This document shows positions 28,069 through 37,807 of a stretch of DNA of 64,000 bases, one piece after another. Position 1 is the stretch's first letter, and each line of letters begins with the position of its first letter. The notes under the pieces were generated by a model. It saw only the letters and a program-made list of their open reading frames with translations, did no database searches and was not told where the DNA came from. The position numbers and the translations under genes are program-made. Source of the DNA: Alphaproteobacteria bacterium (lineage in GTDB: Bacteria > Pseudomonadota > Alphaproteobacteria > Rickettsiales > JABSSG01); NCBI GenBank assembly GCA_030426905.1, contig JAUHXQ010000002.1, forward strand, positions 186,001 to 250,000. Reading direction: 5' to 3'.

Positions 28069-28120
28069 ATAAACACTATTAAAAAAGTACAAAATAGCTA
28101 ACTATCAATACTCACTTCAT

Positions 28121-28879
28121 TCAAGATTCTGCAGAAGGTATTTTCATATCAGCATCATCGCATTCTTCTTCGGGCATTACATTTGTATCACTTGAATCTT
28201 GATAATCTCTCAGAATATAGCCTCGTCCCCAGACTGTCTCAATATAATTTTTCCCACCTGATGCTTCATAAAGCTTTCTTCTAAGTTTGCAAACAAACAC
28301 GTCAATAATTTTAAGCTCAGGTTCATCCATACCACCATAAAGATGATTTAAAAATATTTCTTTAGTTAGAACTGTACCCTTACGCATAGCAAGTAATTCT
28401 AATATTGCATATTCTTTGCCTGTCAGATGAATAGGTTTACCATCAACTTCTACTGTTCTATTATCAAGATTGACACATACTTTATCAAATCTTAATACCG
28501 ATTCTGCATGTCCTCTAGATCTTCTAACTATTGCTTGTATACGAGCAATTAACTCACCGCGATTAAATGGTTTTGTAAGATAATCATCAGCTCCGAACCC
28601 AAGGCCTTTTATTTTTTGCTCTGTTCCAGATAATCCTGACAGAATTAGCACAGGAACTTTTATTTTAGCAGACCTAAGTCTTAGTAAAACTTCATGCCCA
28701 CCCATTTTAGGTAGCATTAAGTCTAATATTACTACGTCATAGGGATATAGTTTTGCAATTTCTATCCCTTCTTCGCCGTTTTCTGCTGTATCACAAATCA
28801 TACCCTCTGATGCTAAAACAAGCTCTATAGATCTCGCAGTAGCATTATCATCTTCTATAAGTAGAACTCTAGTGCCCAT
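28121..28879 (-). CDS. ctrA: Cell-cycle response regulator CtrA
   Basis: CtrA is the alphaproteobacterial master regulator of cell-cycle genes, phosphorylated through CckA-ChpT. The 252-residue product has an OmpR-type layout: a receiver at 1-120 with acidic pocket LLIEDDN, phospho-acceptor Asp53 in [13 protein letters not shown], Thr/Ser in LILSGLSG and Lys in [13 protein letters not shown]; and a winged-helix DNA-binding domain with [20 protein letters not shown] and [12 protein letters not shown]. This sequence is characteristic of CtrA rather than other OmpR-type regulators. An AAGGAGC ribosome binding site lies 8 nt before the ATG. The acidic C-terminal tail (about 20 residues) is extra. 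It is divergent from the symporter-kinase gene. Confidence 0.96.
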   Translation of the reverse strand: MGTRVLLIEDDNATARSIELVLASEGMICDTAENGEEGIEIAKLYPYDVVILDLMLPKMGGHEVLLRLRSAKIKVPVLILSGLSGTEQKIKGLGFGADDYLTKPFNRGELIARIQAIVRRSRGHAESVLRFDKVCVNLDNRTVEVDGKPIHLTGKEYAILELLAMRKGTVLTKEIFLNHLYGGMDEPELKIIDVFVCKLRRKLYEASGGKNYIETVWGRGYILRDYQDSSDTNVMPEEECDDADMKIPSAES

Positions 28880-29352
28880 AATTGATTGCTCCTTAGTTAA
28901 TTTAGGTCATAATGGCGCTGAAAAACCATGTCCTAAGATTAAGCGTTAATTGTTATTACTATAATGTTAATAAGAAAATCATACAATAAGATTTAGCGTC
29001 TGAGAAGCAAAAAATACCACTTTTTTTAGTTTTTTTTAAGAAGGCTTTGCCTAGAAACAAGAAATTTCACTTAATCTACAGAAAATTTTAAGATAAAAAT
29101 CTTAGAATTCTTAATAATTGTAGCAAAGCTACAGCGACTATAACTAGTTTGCTTTAACTAGTACAAAAAACAAACGACAAGTACTATAAAAAAACTAAGA
29201 GAGGATCTTGAGTCACTATATTATTACATTTTAATGAGACTTAGCCATAATTTTAAAATCATCTTAGCCGTAGCTTCGAGCAAATTAAAAATATTTACTT
29301 TTTTCAATTAACAATATATATATTTAAGGGTTATTAATATACTTAATATGCA
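28880..29352. other. Long divergent intergenic region between ctrA and the symporter-kinase gene
   Basis: These 473 bp hold no convincing gene. They must contain the promoters for ctrA and the divergent fusion gene. Visible structure includes a 7-bp hairpin ACTAGTT/AACTAGT with a 6-nt loop at 29143-29162 and a smaller one, GTAGC/GCTAC with loop AAA, at 29120-29132. TTAA half-sites occur in pairs (for example near 28943 and 29321-29345) but with spacers of 3, 5 or 6 nt rather than the 7 nt of the consensus CtrA box TTAA-N7-TTAA. Confidence 0.5.
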
Positions 29353-32300
29353 ATGACAAACATCTTTCAAAATACTAATCTCGCAACAATCGATATTCTA
29401 ATTATAGCTGGTTACTTAGCATTTTGCTTAGTTATTGGTTTGCTAAAATATGGTAAAATACGCAATATTCGTGACTACACCCTAGGCACCAGACCTTTCC
29501 CTACTGGTGTATTAATAGCTACTACCTTTGCTACTAATGTTGGGGCCAATCTCATTGTAGGTAATGTAGGGAAAATACATGAATTAGGTATTGTTTTCAT
29601 TATTCCACTATTTTTTATACCTATATGCTGGTTTATAACTGCAAATATTTTTGCCCCAAATCTACAAAATTTTCAAAAATTAAAGTTTATGTTTTCCAGC
29701 GATATAATGGATCACTGGTATGGTAGCACAGGAAGATGGGTCACCAATATTGCATCTATAATTCTTACAATGGGTGTCGTAGCATCCAGCACTACTGCTA
29801 TTGGATATCTTCTTCATTATTTTTTGAATATTTCTGAAGCTGCTGGTATCTTTATAGGAATCTCTGTTGTGACATTATATTCTGTTTTCGGTGGCATTGT
29901 TTCTGTGGCTTTCACTGATCTTTTTCAATTTTTTATATTCTTTATTGCACTTCCTCTAGCATGTTCTATTGGTTATGACAAAATTGGAGGCATTGAAAAT
30001 CTCATGGCTACATTACCAAAAACTCATTCAACAATAAGCCAAAGTAATGTACTATTATTCATCAGCCTTGCTTTTTTTGCTCTATTGCCTAATACAGACA
30101 TTTCTTTTATTCAAAGAGTTTTAATATCAAAAGATAAAGAGCAGTTTAAAAAAGTTATCGTTAGTGTAGCAATTTTACATATTCCTATATTGTTAGTCAT
30201 CTCTTCGATAGGTTTAATTTCATATCAACTCAATCCTAATATAAGCTCTAACACTGCGTTATATTATTTTATCAGTAATCATTTACTAATAGGCATGAAA
30301 GGATTAATGATCGCAGGGCTTCTAGCTGTTATAATGTCAACTTTAGATTCATATTTAAATACCACCAGTTCTCTGATATCCAATAACATCTGTAAAAAAA
30401 TATGGCCTTCCCTTACTGATAAAAAAGAATTATTACTTGCTCGTCTTTCTTGTTTTTTTCTAGCTGTAGCTTCCGTAGTAATTTCCCTTATGCAAAAAGG
30501 TGTTATAGAAAAAATATGGTTAGTTTTAAATTTTTGGTCTCCATTAGTGACCTTTCCTCTACTAGCGGGATTGCTTGGAGCTAGGGTTAGTCATAACTAC
30601 TTTAAAGTTCTTGTTGGTGCATCTTTGTCTGCTACAGTCATTACACGTCTCTTTACTGGGGTTTTTGATACCAGAAGCTTAGTCGTTGGTGTTATTACCT
30701 CAATAATAGTGTTGTATGTCGGCAATAGAAAATACAAAAAGGAGCATCCTGAGCTGATTAAGCCTAAGAATAAAAAACCTCTCTCACTTAGGTTTATGCA
30801 AGCTGCAAAAGCTAATAATTTCTCGATTAACTCAATATATGTTATGAGCATTATTATTGGTGTGAATGCTATTAGCAGCGTAGCATTTTTAAATTTCAAT
30901 TTTTATTCTGCGTTAAACTCTATTTTTGTTATTGTTGCTATCGCCTCTTTGATGCTAGTTCTCAATGAGTTGTGGACTTATAGAACCAGGAAATATATAC
31001 CCAAGGTTTGGCGATTAAATGTCATTTTTAGTATTACGATATTGCCAGCTTATCTATTATTTGCCAGTGGATTTAAGTTACCATGGATATCTTACTTTAT
31101 GTTGTCAATTATTTTGTTCTTCATGCTAACTAACTTGATAGTAGGCACTGGATGTACGCTCCTTGCTTTAGCAATAGGATATGCAGCAAATAGATTTATA
31201 ACAATTTCTGTTGAACAATATTTAAATACACCGATGTTTACTTTTAGTTTATGTGTATTAACGTTAATAGCAATTTTGGTTCAGCTTTATCAGGCAAGGC
31301 ATGTTGATCGAGCAATGCTGCGTGCAGCGCAGAATCAAGTTGATGAAAGAACTCAAGAATTAAGATTAGCTTTGAATGCACGCGAAGAGTTTCTCAATAA
31401 AGTACATCATGAGATTAACACTCCTATGACTAGCATTATCAATATTGCTGGGTGTATGGCTGATTTTTGGCCAAAATTATCTGATGAAGAAAGGCGCAAA
31501 TACGCTAAGACTGTTTCTGATAGCGGTAATCGTTTATTAAAATACACTTCTCATTTAATTGACATGGCTAAAATTCGTCAAGATGCCTATGAGATTGATA
31601 TTCAGACCAATATTGACTTAGTCAAATTAGCTGAAAATGCAATACGTACCATTGATTCTTGGATTATAGAAAAAAATAAAAACTTAACAATAAAGTTAGA
31701 GATTAAGGGTAACAAAAAATCGATTTTGGTTGATGCTGATGAAACAAAAATTGAACAATTATTTGAGATTTTACTTAGCAACGCTGCTAAATACAGCGAA
31801 CAAGGTGAGATTATTTTGCGTATTACGGCCATAAAATCACATGTTGAAATTGCAGTTATTGATCAAGGAGTTGGTATTGCTAAGGATGAAACCATGCAAA
31901 TATTTACTCCATTTTTTGAAGGAAGCAGAACAAAATCACCAGCTGAAGGCAAAGGCTTAGGGTTATCAATTGCACAGAAAATTGTGCATCTTCATTACGG
32001 ATGCTTAAAGGTAAGACCTAATCATCCAAAAGGATCGATTTTTTATTTTGACTTGCCTTATAAACATATAGCTGAAAAAAGCTCGAGTAGTAGTTTACAA
32101 GGTACAGTCTTAGTTATCGAAGATAATAAGAAAATGAGAGATAATTTTGGTAAACTTATTACTGATTTAGGCTATGGTGTTGAATTAGCTGTAAGTGGTC
32201 AGGAAGCACTGGCCTATATAAATGATCATCATCAGGATTTAGACTTAGTCATTATAAATCTGGATATTTCAAAAGGCATTAGTGGCATTACGACCTTAGA

Positions 32301-32472
32301 ATGTTTACATAAAAATTTAACTTACAAAACAATTCCAACGATTGTTTATTCTCAATCAAAACATGATAACGAAAATATGAAAAAAGCAGAAGAGTTGGGA
32401 ACAGTAGCTATTACCGATTTAACTGATAATAACCTTATTAAAGCCATCAAGCACCACATGAGGCAATATTAA
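29353..32472 (+). CDS. Sodium:solute symporter / histidine kinase fusion with degenerate receiver
   Basis: The 1039-residue protein joins three modules. Residues 1 to about 450 are an SSS-family symporter (IAGYLAFCLVIGLLKYGKI and a dozen hydrophobic segments), followed by more membrane segments to about 650. Then comes a histidine kinase: H-box VHHEINTPM with phospho-His at 686, N-box LLSNAAKYSEQG, G1 DQGVGIAKDE and G2 GKGLGLSIAQKIV. Residues 917-1039 form a receiver whose acidic pair is present (VIEDN), but Asn969 in VIINLDIS occupies the phospho-acceptor site and the usual Lys-Pro near residue 1022 is missing. The plan resembles CbrA, which couples nutrient transport to signalling. Divergent from ctrA. 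The kinase should be active; the receiver is probably regulatory without phosphotransfer. Confidence 0.9.
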   Translation: MTNIFQNTNLATIDILIIAGYLAFCLVIGLLKYGKIRNIRDYTLGTRPFPTGVLIATTFATNVGANLIVGNVGKIHELGIVFIIPLFFIPICWFITANIFAPNLQNFQKLKFMFSSDIMDHWYGSTGRWVTNIASIILTMGVVASSTTAIGYLLHYFLNISEAAGIFIGISVVTLYSVFGGIVSVAFTDLFQFFIFFIALPLACSIGYDKIGGIENLMATLPKTHSTISQSNVLLFISLAFFALLPNTDISFIQRVLISKDKEQFKKVIVSVAILHIPILLVISSIGLISYQLNPNISSNTALYYFISNHLLIGMKGLMIAGLLAVIMSTLDSYLNTTSSLISNNICKKIWPSLTDKKELLLARLSCFFLAVASVVISLMQKGVIEKIWLVLNFWSPLVTFPLLAGLLGARVSHNYFKVLVGASLSATVITRLFTGVFDTRSLVVGVITSIIVLYVGNRKYKKEHPELIKPKNKKPLSLRFMQAAKANNFSINSIYVMSIIIGVNAISSVAFLNFNFYSALNSIFVIVAIASLMLVLNELWTYRTRKYIPKVWRLNVIFSITILPAYLLFASGFKLPWISYFMLSIILFFMLTNLIVGTGCTLLALAIGYAANRFITISVEQYLNTPMFTFSLCVLTLIAILVQLYQARHVDRAMLRAAQNQVDERTQELRLALNAREEFLNKVHHEINTPMTSIINIAGCMADFWPKLSDEERRKYAKTVSDSGNRLLKYTSHLIDMAKIRQDAYEIDIQTNIDLVKLAENAIRTIDSWIIEKNKNLTIKLEIKGNKKSILVDADETKIEQLFEILLSNAAKYSEQGEIILRITAIKSHVEIAVIDQGVGIAKDETMQIFTPFFEGSRTKSPAEGKGLGLSIAQKIVHLHYGCLKVRPNHPKGSIFYFDLPYKHIAEKSSSSSLQGTVLVIEDNKKMRDNFGKLITDLGYGVELAVSGQEALAYINDHHQDLDLVIINLDISKGISGITTLECLHKNLTYKTIPTIVYSQSKHDNENMKKAEELGTVAITDLTDNNLIKAIKHHMRQY

Positions 32473-32610
32473 TTAGCAAAGGGTTATTGAAAGCAGATTT
32501 CTATAGTTTGTAGGTTAAAATTTCTTCTGACAGATTTTGTATACGCATTAATAATTTAATAATCTTTTCCTATTACCATTAAGTGATACAAATCGCATAA
32601 TAGGAACAAC

Positions 32611-34956
32611 ATGCTATCACAAAACTTAGAAGCTACTATGCAAAAATCTATTGATTTAGCAAAAAAATTTAAGCATAGCCAAGCAACAATAGACCATTTA
32701 CTACTAGCATTGACCGAAGATGAAGACGCCCAACAAGCCTTAATGGCATGCTCTGTTGATGTTGATAAAGTTGCAATGCAGTTAACACAATATTTATCCG
32801 CTATAGATACAATAAAATCGCAAACAGATAATTCTGCTCCTAACGTTACTTTTCAAAAAATTATTCATAGAGCTGTAATACAAGCAAATTTATCTGGGAT
32901 CAGCAAAGAGATCTCAGGAGTAAACGCACTAGCAGAAATATTGCTAGAAACAGATTCTTTTGCAGCAAAATTGCTACACGAGCATAATATTACAAGATTA
33001 GACATTATAAATTATTTAATTCACGGGGAAGATTATCATAGCTTTATTCTTTCGCAACAAAATCATGATAATAATAACATTCTTATTTCGAGATCATTTG
33101 AATCTGATTTCGCTGTATCGCCTAACGAAAATACAGAAAGATACGACGAACCAGAGGCATTAAAAAATTACTGTATCAATCTCAATAGAATAGCACTGGA
33201 AGGTAAAATAGATATATTAATCGGTCGAGAAGATGAAATAGAAAGATTAACTCAAACATTATGCCGCAGAAATAAAAATAATCCTTTGTTAGTAGGAGAG
33301 CCAGGTGTAGGAAAAACAGCTATAGTTGAAGGTCTAGCGCATAAAATTGCTTTAGGGAAAGTACCTAAAATGTTAAAAAATGCAGTGATTTTTGCTCTAG
33401 ATCTTGGCTCACTACTTGCTGGAACAAGATATAGAGGAGATTTTGAAGAACGCATAAAATTAGTAATAAAAGAACTTGCAGAGTTACCTTACGCAATATT
33501 ATTCATTGATGAAATACACAGTATTATTGGAGCGGGATCAACTAACGGTAACGCTTTAGATGCAAGCAATCTTCTTAAGCCAGCATTAGCCCGCGGGCAA
33601 ATAAAATGTATTGGCTCGACTACTCATGATGAATATTATAAGCATTTTGCTAAAGATAAATCTTTGGTACGCAGATTTCAACAGATCAATGTTGAAGAAC
33701 CTAGCGTCGCTGCAAGTATTGCAATATTAAATGGCTTACGATCTTACTATGAAAAATATCATAATGTTCGCTACTCCCCAGAAGCGATAGAAGCATCTGT
33801 CACTTTATCTAAGCGTTATTTACCACAAAAACAACTACCTGACAAAGCAATTGATGTTATCGATGAAACTGGCGCTCATTTATCATTACATAATGAAGCG
33901 AATAAAAACTTAATGGTAGAAATAAAAGATATTGAATTTACTGTAGCAAAAATGGCAAAACTACCTGCCATATCAGTAACATGTAATGAAGCTGCTCACC
34001 TACAACATATAGAAGAAGAACTAACATCTCTTATTTTTGGTCAAAATGACGCGATCAAAGAATTGTGCAGCTCTATCAAACTCTCTCGAGCAGGCTTGAG
34101 AGAAGAGAAAAAACCAATAGGCTGCTATATGTTTGCAGGACCTACAGGTGTTGGCAAAACAGAACTAGCGTTACAATTCTCAAAATTGTTAAATATGAAT
34201 ATGATCCGCTTTGATATGTCTGAATATTTAGAGCAGCATTCTATATCAAAACTTGTAGGATCGCCACCAGGATATGTTGGTTATGACACAGGAGGACTGT
34301 TAACTGAAGAAATATCAAAACATCCATATTCTGTTCTGCTGCTCGATGAAATCGAAAAAGCGCACAAAGATATTTATAATATATTACTACAAATTATGGA
34401 CTATGGAACACTCACCGATCACCAAGGCAAAAAAGTATCATTCCATAATACTATAATAATTATGACTACAAACGCAGGCGCTTCTACTCTTTATAAGAAT
34501 AATATAGGATTTGATAACCAAAATAGTAAAGAAATAGATAATAGAGAGGAAATAGAAAAACTATTTTCTCCTGAATTTAGAAATAGATTAGATAGCATTA
34601 TTCAATTCAAGCCTTTATGTAAATCAATCTTGATGAATATTGCACAAAAATTTGTTAATAACTTGCAAGAGCAATTAAAATCTAAGGATACAGAAATATT
34701 ACTATCTACAAAAGTATATGATTATATATGCAAAAATGGCTTCAGTGATGTTAATGGAGCAAGAGTCATGGAAAGGTTAATCAATGAAAAGATTAAAAAA
34801 ATTATCGCAAATGAGATTTTATTTGGCAAGCTCATCGATGGTGGTAAAGTAAAAATAGACTACGCTAAAGATGATTTAAAATTCGAGATTACTAGCTACC
34901 CTAAAAGTAGAAAAGACGATAGCAAAACATCTGAAACTGCAACTATTGCTGACTAG
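32611..34956 (+). CDS. clpA: ATP-dependent Clp protease ATP-binding subunit ClpA
   Basis: ClpA unfolds substrates, including those presented by ClpS, and feeds them to ClpP. The 781-residue product has the N-terminal Clp repeat domain (ATIDHLLLALTEDEDAQQAL), AAA1 with Walker A GEPGVGKTAIVEGLA (about 228-242) and Walker B AILFIDEIHSIIGAG, and AAA2 with Walker A GPTGVGKTELALQF and Walker B SVLLLDEIEKAHKDI. There is no long coiled-coil M domain, which separates it from ClpB. The C-terminal D2-small domain is complete. AGGA precedes the ATG by about 5 nt. clpS is not adjacent. The 138-bp gap upstream shows no clear motif. Confidence 0.94.
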   Translation: MLSQNLEATMQKSIDLAKKFKHSQATIDHLLLALTEDEDAQQALMACSVDVDKVAMQLTQYLSAIDTIKSQTDNSAPNVTFQKIIHRAVIQANLSGISKEISGVNALAEILLETDSFAAKLLHEHNITRLDIINYLIHGEDYHSFILSQQNHDNNNILISRSFESDFAVSPNENTERYDEPEALKNYCINLNRIALEGKIDILIGREDEIERLTQTLCRRNKNNPLLVGEPGVGKTAIVEGLAHKIALGKVPKMLKNAVIFALDLGSLLAGTRYRGDFEERIKLVIKELAELPYAILFIDEIHSIIGAGSTNGNALDASNLLKPALARGQIKCIGSTTHDEYYKHFAKDKSLVRRFQQINVEEPSVAASIAILNGLRSYYEKYHNVRYSPEAIEASVTLSKRYLPQKQLPDKAIDVIDETGAHLSLHNEANKNLMVEIKDIEFTVAKMAKLPAISVTCNEAAHLQHIEEELTSLIFGQNDAIKELCSSIKLSRAGLREEKKPIGCYMFAGPTGVGKTELALQFSKLLNMNMIRFDMSEYLEQHSISKLVGSPPGYVGYDTGGLLTEEISKHPYSVLLLDEIEKAHKDIYNILLQIMDYGTLTDHQGKKVSFHNTIIIMTTNAGASTLYKNNIGFDNQNSKEIDNREEIEKLFSPEFRNRLDSIIQFKPLCKSILMNIAQKFVNNLQEQLKSKDTEILLSTKVYDYICKNGFSDVNGARVMERLINEKIKKIIANEILFGKLIDGGKVKIDYAKDDLKFEITSYPKSRKDDSKTSETATIAD

Positions 34957-35039
34957 ATTCCGTTGAAATAAAAATCCATGAAGCAAATATTTTTTTGAGG
35001 TTAAGTTTTAGAGTATTATATATAAAGCTTTAAATCATT

Positions 35040-37568
35040 TCATCCCCTTTCTCGTCTAGAAGGGAAGATACTCTGCGTTTTTGTTGGAGATGAAGGATGA
35101 CGAGCATCTGCTAAATTTACAGAGTGGTCTTTGCTCTCAACAGGCTCTACAACTGTAATACCCTGTTTTAAAGTTTGTGCTAATGCTATTTTTTCATTTA
35201 AGTTATTTATTCGAGATTTTCCTTCTACTGCAGTAAATACTGAAATTAGTTTTCCTTTTTTATATTCCATAGTATCAAATTGATTACTTAACAAGACACC
35301 AGTTTTAGGATCTTTCCTTTGAACTCTAGTAATGCCAGAAAAATTATCAGAAGGGAAAAAGTCAAATAAATCTTGTCCTACTTTTGCTGCTATTAAATTT
35401 TCCTTTTTAGTTTCATAAATAATTTTACTATTATTCTTGCTAGTAATTTTGGGAAAGATTTCTTCTAATTGCTTGCTTTCTAGCAGTTCATCTATTTTTT
35501 GATTAACAAAATTAGTTACTTCTTTTCTATTTTCTTTATCAGCATAAAAATCTTCATCTTTTGCTACTCTAGTTTTTTTGGATGAAAATTCCACGTAAAG
35601 TTCTTTCGTTGTTGTTCCTTTGCTGGTGAATGTTCTTGGATTTTCAGGTGATTTTATATATTCTAAAGCTTTCTTCTTTTCCTTGTTATACCCTAATCGA
35701 CTAAAAACATAAGCTATTCCTTTAATTTTTTGTTTATTATTGTTTTGTTGAGCATTTTTAAGTTCTTTATGCAGCAAATCTTCTTGTTTTTTAAACTGAG
35801 ATTTAAAAGTTTTTTCTGCTTGTTTGAGTTTTTTTAAGTCCTGTTCCCCTATATTACCATTTGCCAGTAACTTCTTTGCTACTTCTTTGGTAATTTTAGC
35901 ACCATGATCAACTAAACTCTTTGCGGTGTCATAATCTTTACAATACGCTAATACAGACAAGGGAGGATTTCCTGGTAGTAGCAAATTAGGATTTGAACCT
36001 TGATAGATTAATTTCTTAATATCGCTTATATGCTCTTTTTTTAAACAGTCTTCGTAGGCTAAACTAAATAAACTTTGTAACTTTTTTTTATTTTGAGATT
36101 TTTCTGAAAGACCAAAATCTATAGTGGTAGGGCTACCAAGAGAAGCTTTAATATTTTTCATCAAATACTCAGCATTACCACCTTCCCATTTTACTGTACC
36201 ACTAATCAACCCTTCGTAAACTGCATCGTAATTATGTTTAGGAAATGTATCTGGTGAGGTGACTTCTTCAGAATGTACGTAAACCTGACGATTTGGGTTT
36301 ATATCTTCTCTCCCTGTATATTTTGCCTCAATACTAGACATACCCCCAGACCTTGTTACCAACACATCGCTATTATAAAGCAGTGATGCCATATGTTTGC
36401 CATCTTGGAATGCTAAAGGCAATATCTTAGTATTCTTAGGTATTTTCCCTTGATTTTGTAGGGATTGTATATGTGCTCTGGCCTGTGCATATAACGATTT
36501 ATCACCCTCATTTTTTCCCGCTAATATTGCTAAATATAAATTACCATTGCCTTTATAATTTTTAGCTTGTTCAACAAACTGATCAATATATTCTAAAACA
36601 GTACTGCTTCCTTGGCTACCCATAGTTATAGTAGCTAATTTGTCATTAGGACCTTTAGTAACCGAAAACTCATTATCACTTTTTTCTTCTCCTGCTTCAC
36701 CTAATTGCTTCTTTATATAGCTATGCTCTGGTAACTCATTAGTGGGCACTCCTACAACATCTTTTTTTGCTTTAATGATAATTTCATCTTTATCTTCTTT
36801 TTTAAATTCTTTAAATTCTTTACGCACTGGAGGCTCTTTGCCTTTTTCGGAAAGATAAACAAAATCTATATTCTCTACACCGTGCGATTTCAAAAATTCT
36901 TTAGGTGTCTCGCCAGGACTACAAAGAGGAGGTTCTGTTACCTCTACTTTTAGCACTTTTCGATGCGCTGGTTTTATTTTACTTAAGGGATTTAAAAAAT
37001 GTACTGCTTTGTGAGTTAAAAATTCTGTTACAGTAGCAACTAATTTTAGATTCTTTTCTTCTTTTTCATTATGCTCCGCGATAGCCTGACAGATAGAGGG
37101 AGTTGATAAAGCCTGAGTATTGTAAATTTCTTGTACATCATTATTATTTAAATATTCTTTAAGCTTTTTATAAACTTTACCAGCTTGAATTCTTTCTGCT
37201 ATCCATTGCTTATCTACTAGAGATTCTAGTGTCCTTACCGAGTCTATACCTCCTTTTTTCTGTGCATCGTTCCATTTTTTAGTATTTTCTTTTCCAGAGA
37301 ACACTGTACCAATTCCAGCTATTCTCCATGTAGGAATCCAAGGATCATTGTGATTTTTTGCTTCTACATATTCACCCATTAAGTCAATTATCTCTATCTT
37401 TATTCCTGTAGGATTTTTATTTTCATCATATAACTTCCCTTCATATTTTTTCTCGAGTTCTTGCTTCCGTGCTTTAGCTGCAGCTATGTGACCTCCTCCT
37501 CCTGAAGAAGTTAATATAGGTATAACTTTTGGTTTTTGACTTTGATCATTAGTAGAGTTTTTCATCAA
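35040..37568 (-). CDS. GT-B glycosyltransferase-like protein with ankyrin-like middle and unknown tail
   Basis: The 842-residue product opens with PILTSSGGGGHIAAAKARKQ (about 16-35), the glycine-rich nucleotide-sugar loop of MurG/MGDG-synthase-type GT-B enzymes. A second GT-B half lies at about 310-430 with ATITMGSQGSSTVLEYI and the UDP-sugar site LLYNSDVLVTRSGGMSSIEA. After residue 505 an ankyrin-like stretch appears (YQGSNPNLLLPGNPPLSVLA, AKSLVDHGAKITKEVAKKLL), then a Lys-rich helical region and a C-terminal part with no assignment. No signal peptide or membrane segment. The combination is unlike cell-wall MurG, which is about 360 residues, and suggests a secreted enzyme acting on host molecules; that is inference. 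It stands alone, convergent with clpA. Confidence 0.75.
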   Translation of the reverse strand: MMKNSTNDQSQKPKVIPILTSSGGGGHIAAAKARKQELEKKYEGKLYDENKNPTGIKIEIIDLMGEYVEAKNHNDPWIPTWRIAGIGTVFSGKENTKKWNDAQKKGGIDSVRTLESLVDKQWIAERIQAGKVYKKLKEYLNNNDVQEIYNTQALSTPSICQAIAEHNEKEEKNLKLVATVTEFLTHKAVHFLNPLSKIKPAHRKVLKVEVTEPPLCSPGETPKEFLKSHGVENIDFVYLSEKGKEPPVRKEFKEFKKEDKDEIIIKAKKDVVGVPTNELPEHSYIKKQLGEAGEEKSDNEFSVTKGPNDKLATITMGSQGSSTVLEYIDQFVEQAKNYKGNGNLYLAILAGKNEGDKSLYAQARAHIQSLQNQGKIPKNTKILPLAFQDGKHMASLLYNSDVLVTRSGGMSSIEAKYTGREDINPNRQVYVHSEEVTSPDTFPKHNYDAVYEGLISGTVKWEGGNAEYLMKNIKASLGSPTTIDFGLSEKSQNKKKLQSLFSLAYEDCLKKEHISDIKKLIYQGSNPNLLLPGNPPLSVLAYCKDYDTAKSLVDHGAKITKEVAKKLLANGNIGEQDLKKLKQAEKTFKSQFKKQEDLLHKELKNAQQNNNKQKIKGIAYVFSRLGYNKEKKKALEYIKSPENPRTFTSKGTTTKELYVEFSSKKTRVAKDEDFYADKENRKEVTNFVNQKIDELLESKQLEEIFPKITSKNNSKIIYETKKENLIAAKVGQDLFDFFPSDNFSGITRVQRKDPKTGVLLSNQFDTMEYKKGKLISVFTAVEGKSRINNLNEKIALAQTLKQGITVVEPVESKDHSVNLADARHPSSPTKTQSIFPSRRERG

Positions 37569-37731
37569 TTACTCATTTCTAAATAGCTATCTATATATAA
37601 TGATAAGAGGTTTACTGAGATAATGTCAATAATTGCAACAATACATATGTAATAATCTACTATATAATTATCAGTTCAAATTTTCTTTGAAAATACTATG
37701 TGCCAATAACAAATCATATGAACTTGTCCCC

Positions 37732-37794
37732 CAACATGTTGCTTGAAAATGACGTTAAACTAGTCTATCATGTCGACATGTTTAATTAATTAAA
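37732..37794. promoter_or_regulatory. Cluster of perfect palindromes upstream of trcR
   Basis: Three perfect palindromes lie within 63 bp: CAACATGTTG (37732-37741), CATGTCGACATG (37769-37780) and, directly abutting it, TTTAATTAATTAAA (37781-37794). The last ends 13 nt before the trcR ATG and contains overlapping TTAA half-sites. The position suggests an operator; autoregulation or CtrA control is possible but not shown. Confidence 0.5.
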
Positions 37795-37807
37795 TGATTA
37801 GGTTGTA

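Noticed and set aside
28880-29352. CtrA boxes (TTAA-N7-TTAA) upstream of ctrA
   Set aside because: TTAA pairs are present but with spacers of 3, 5 or 6 nt; in AT-rich DNA these are expected by chance.
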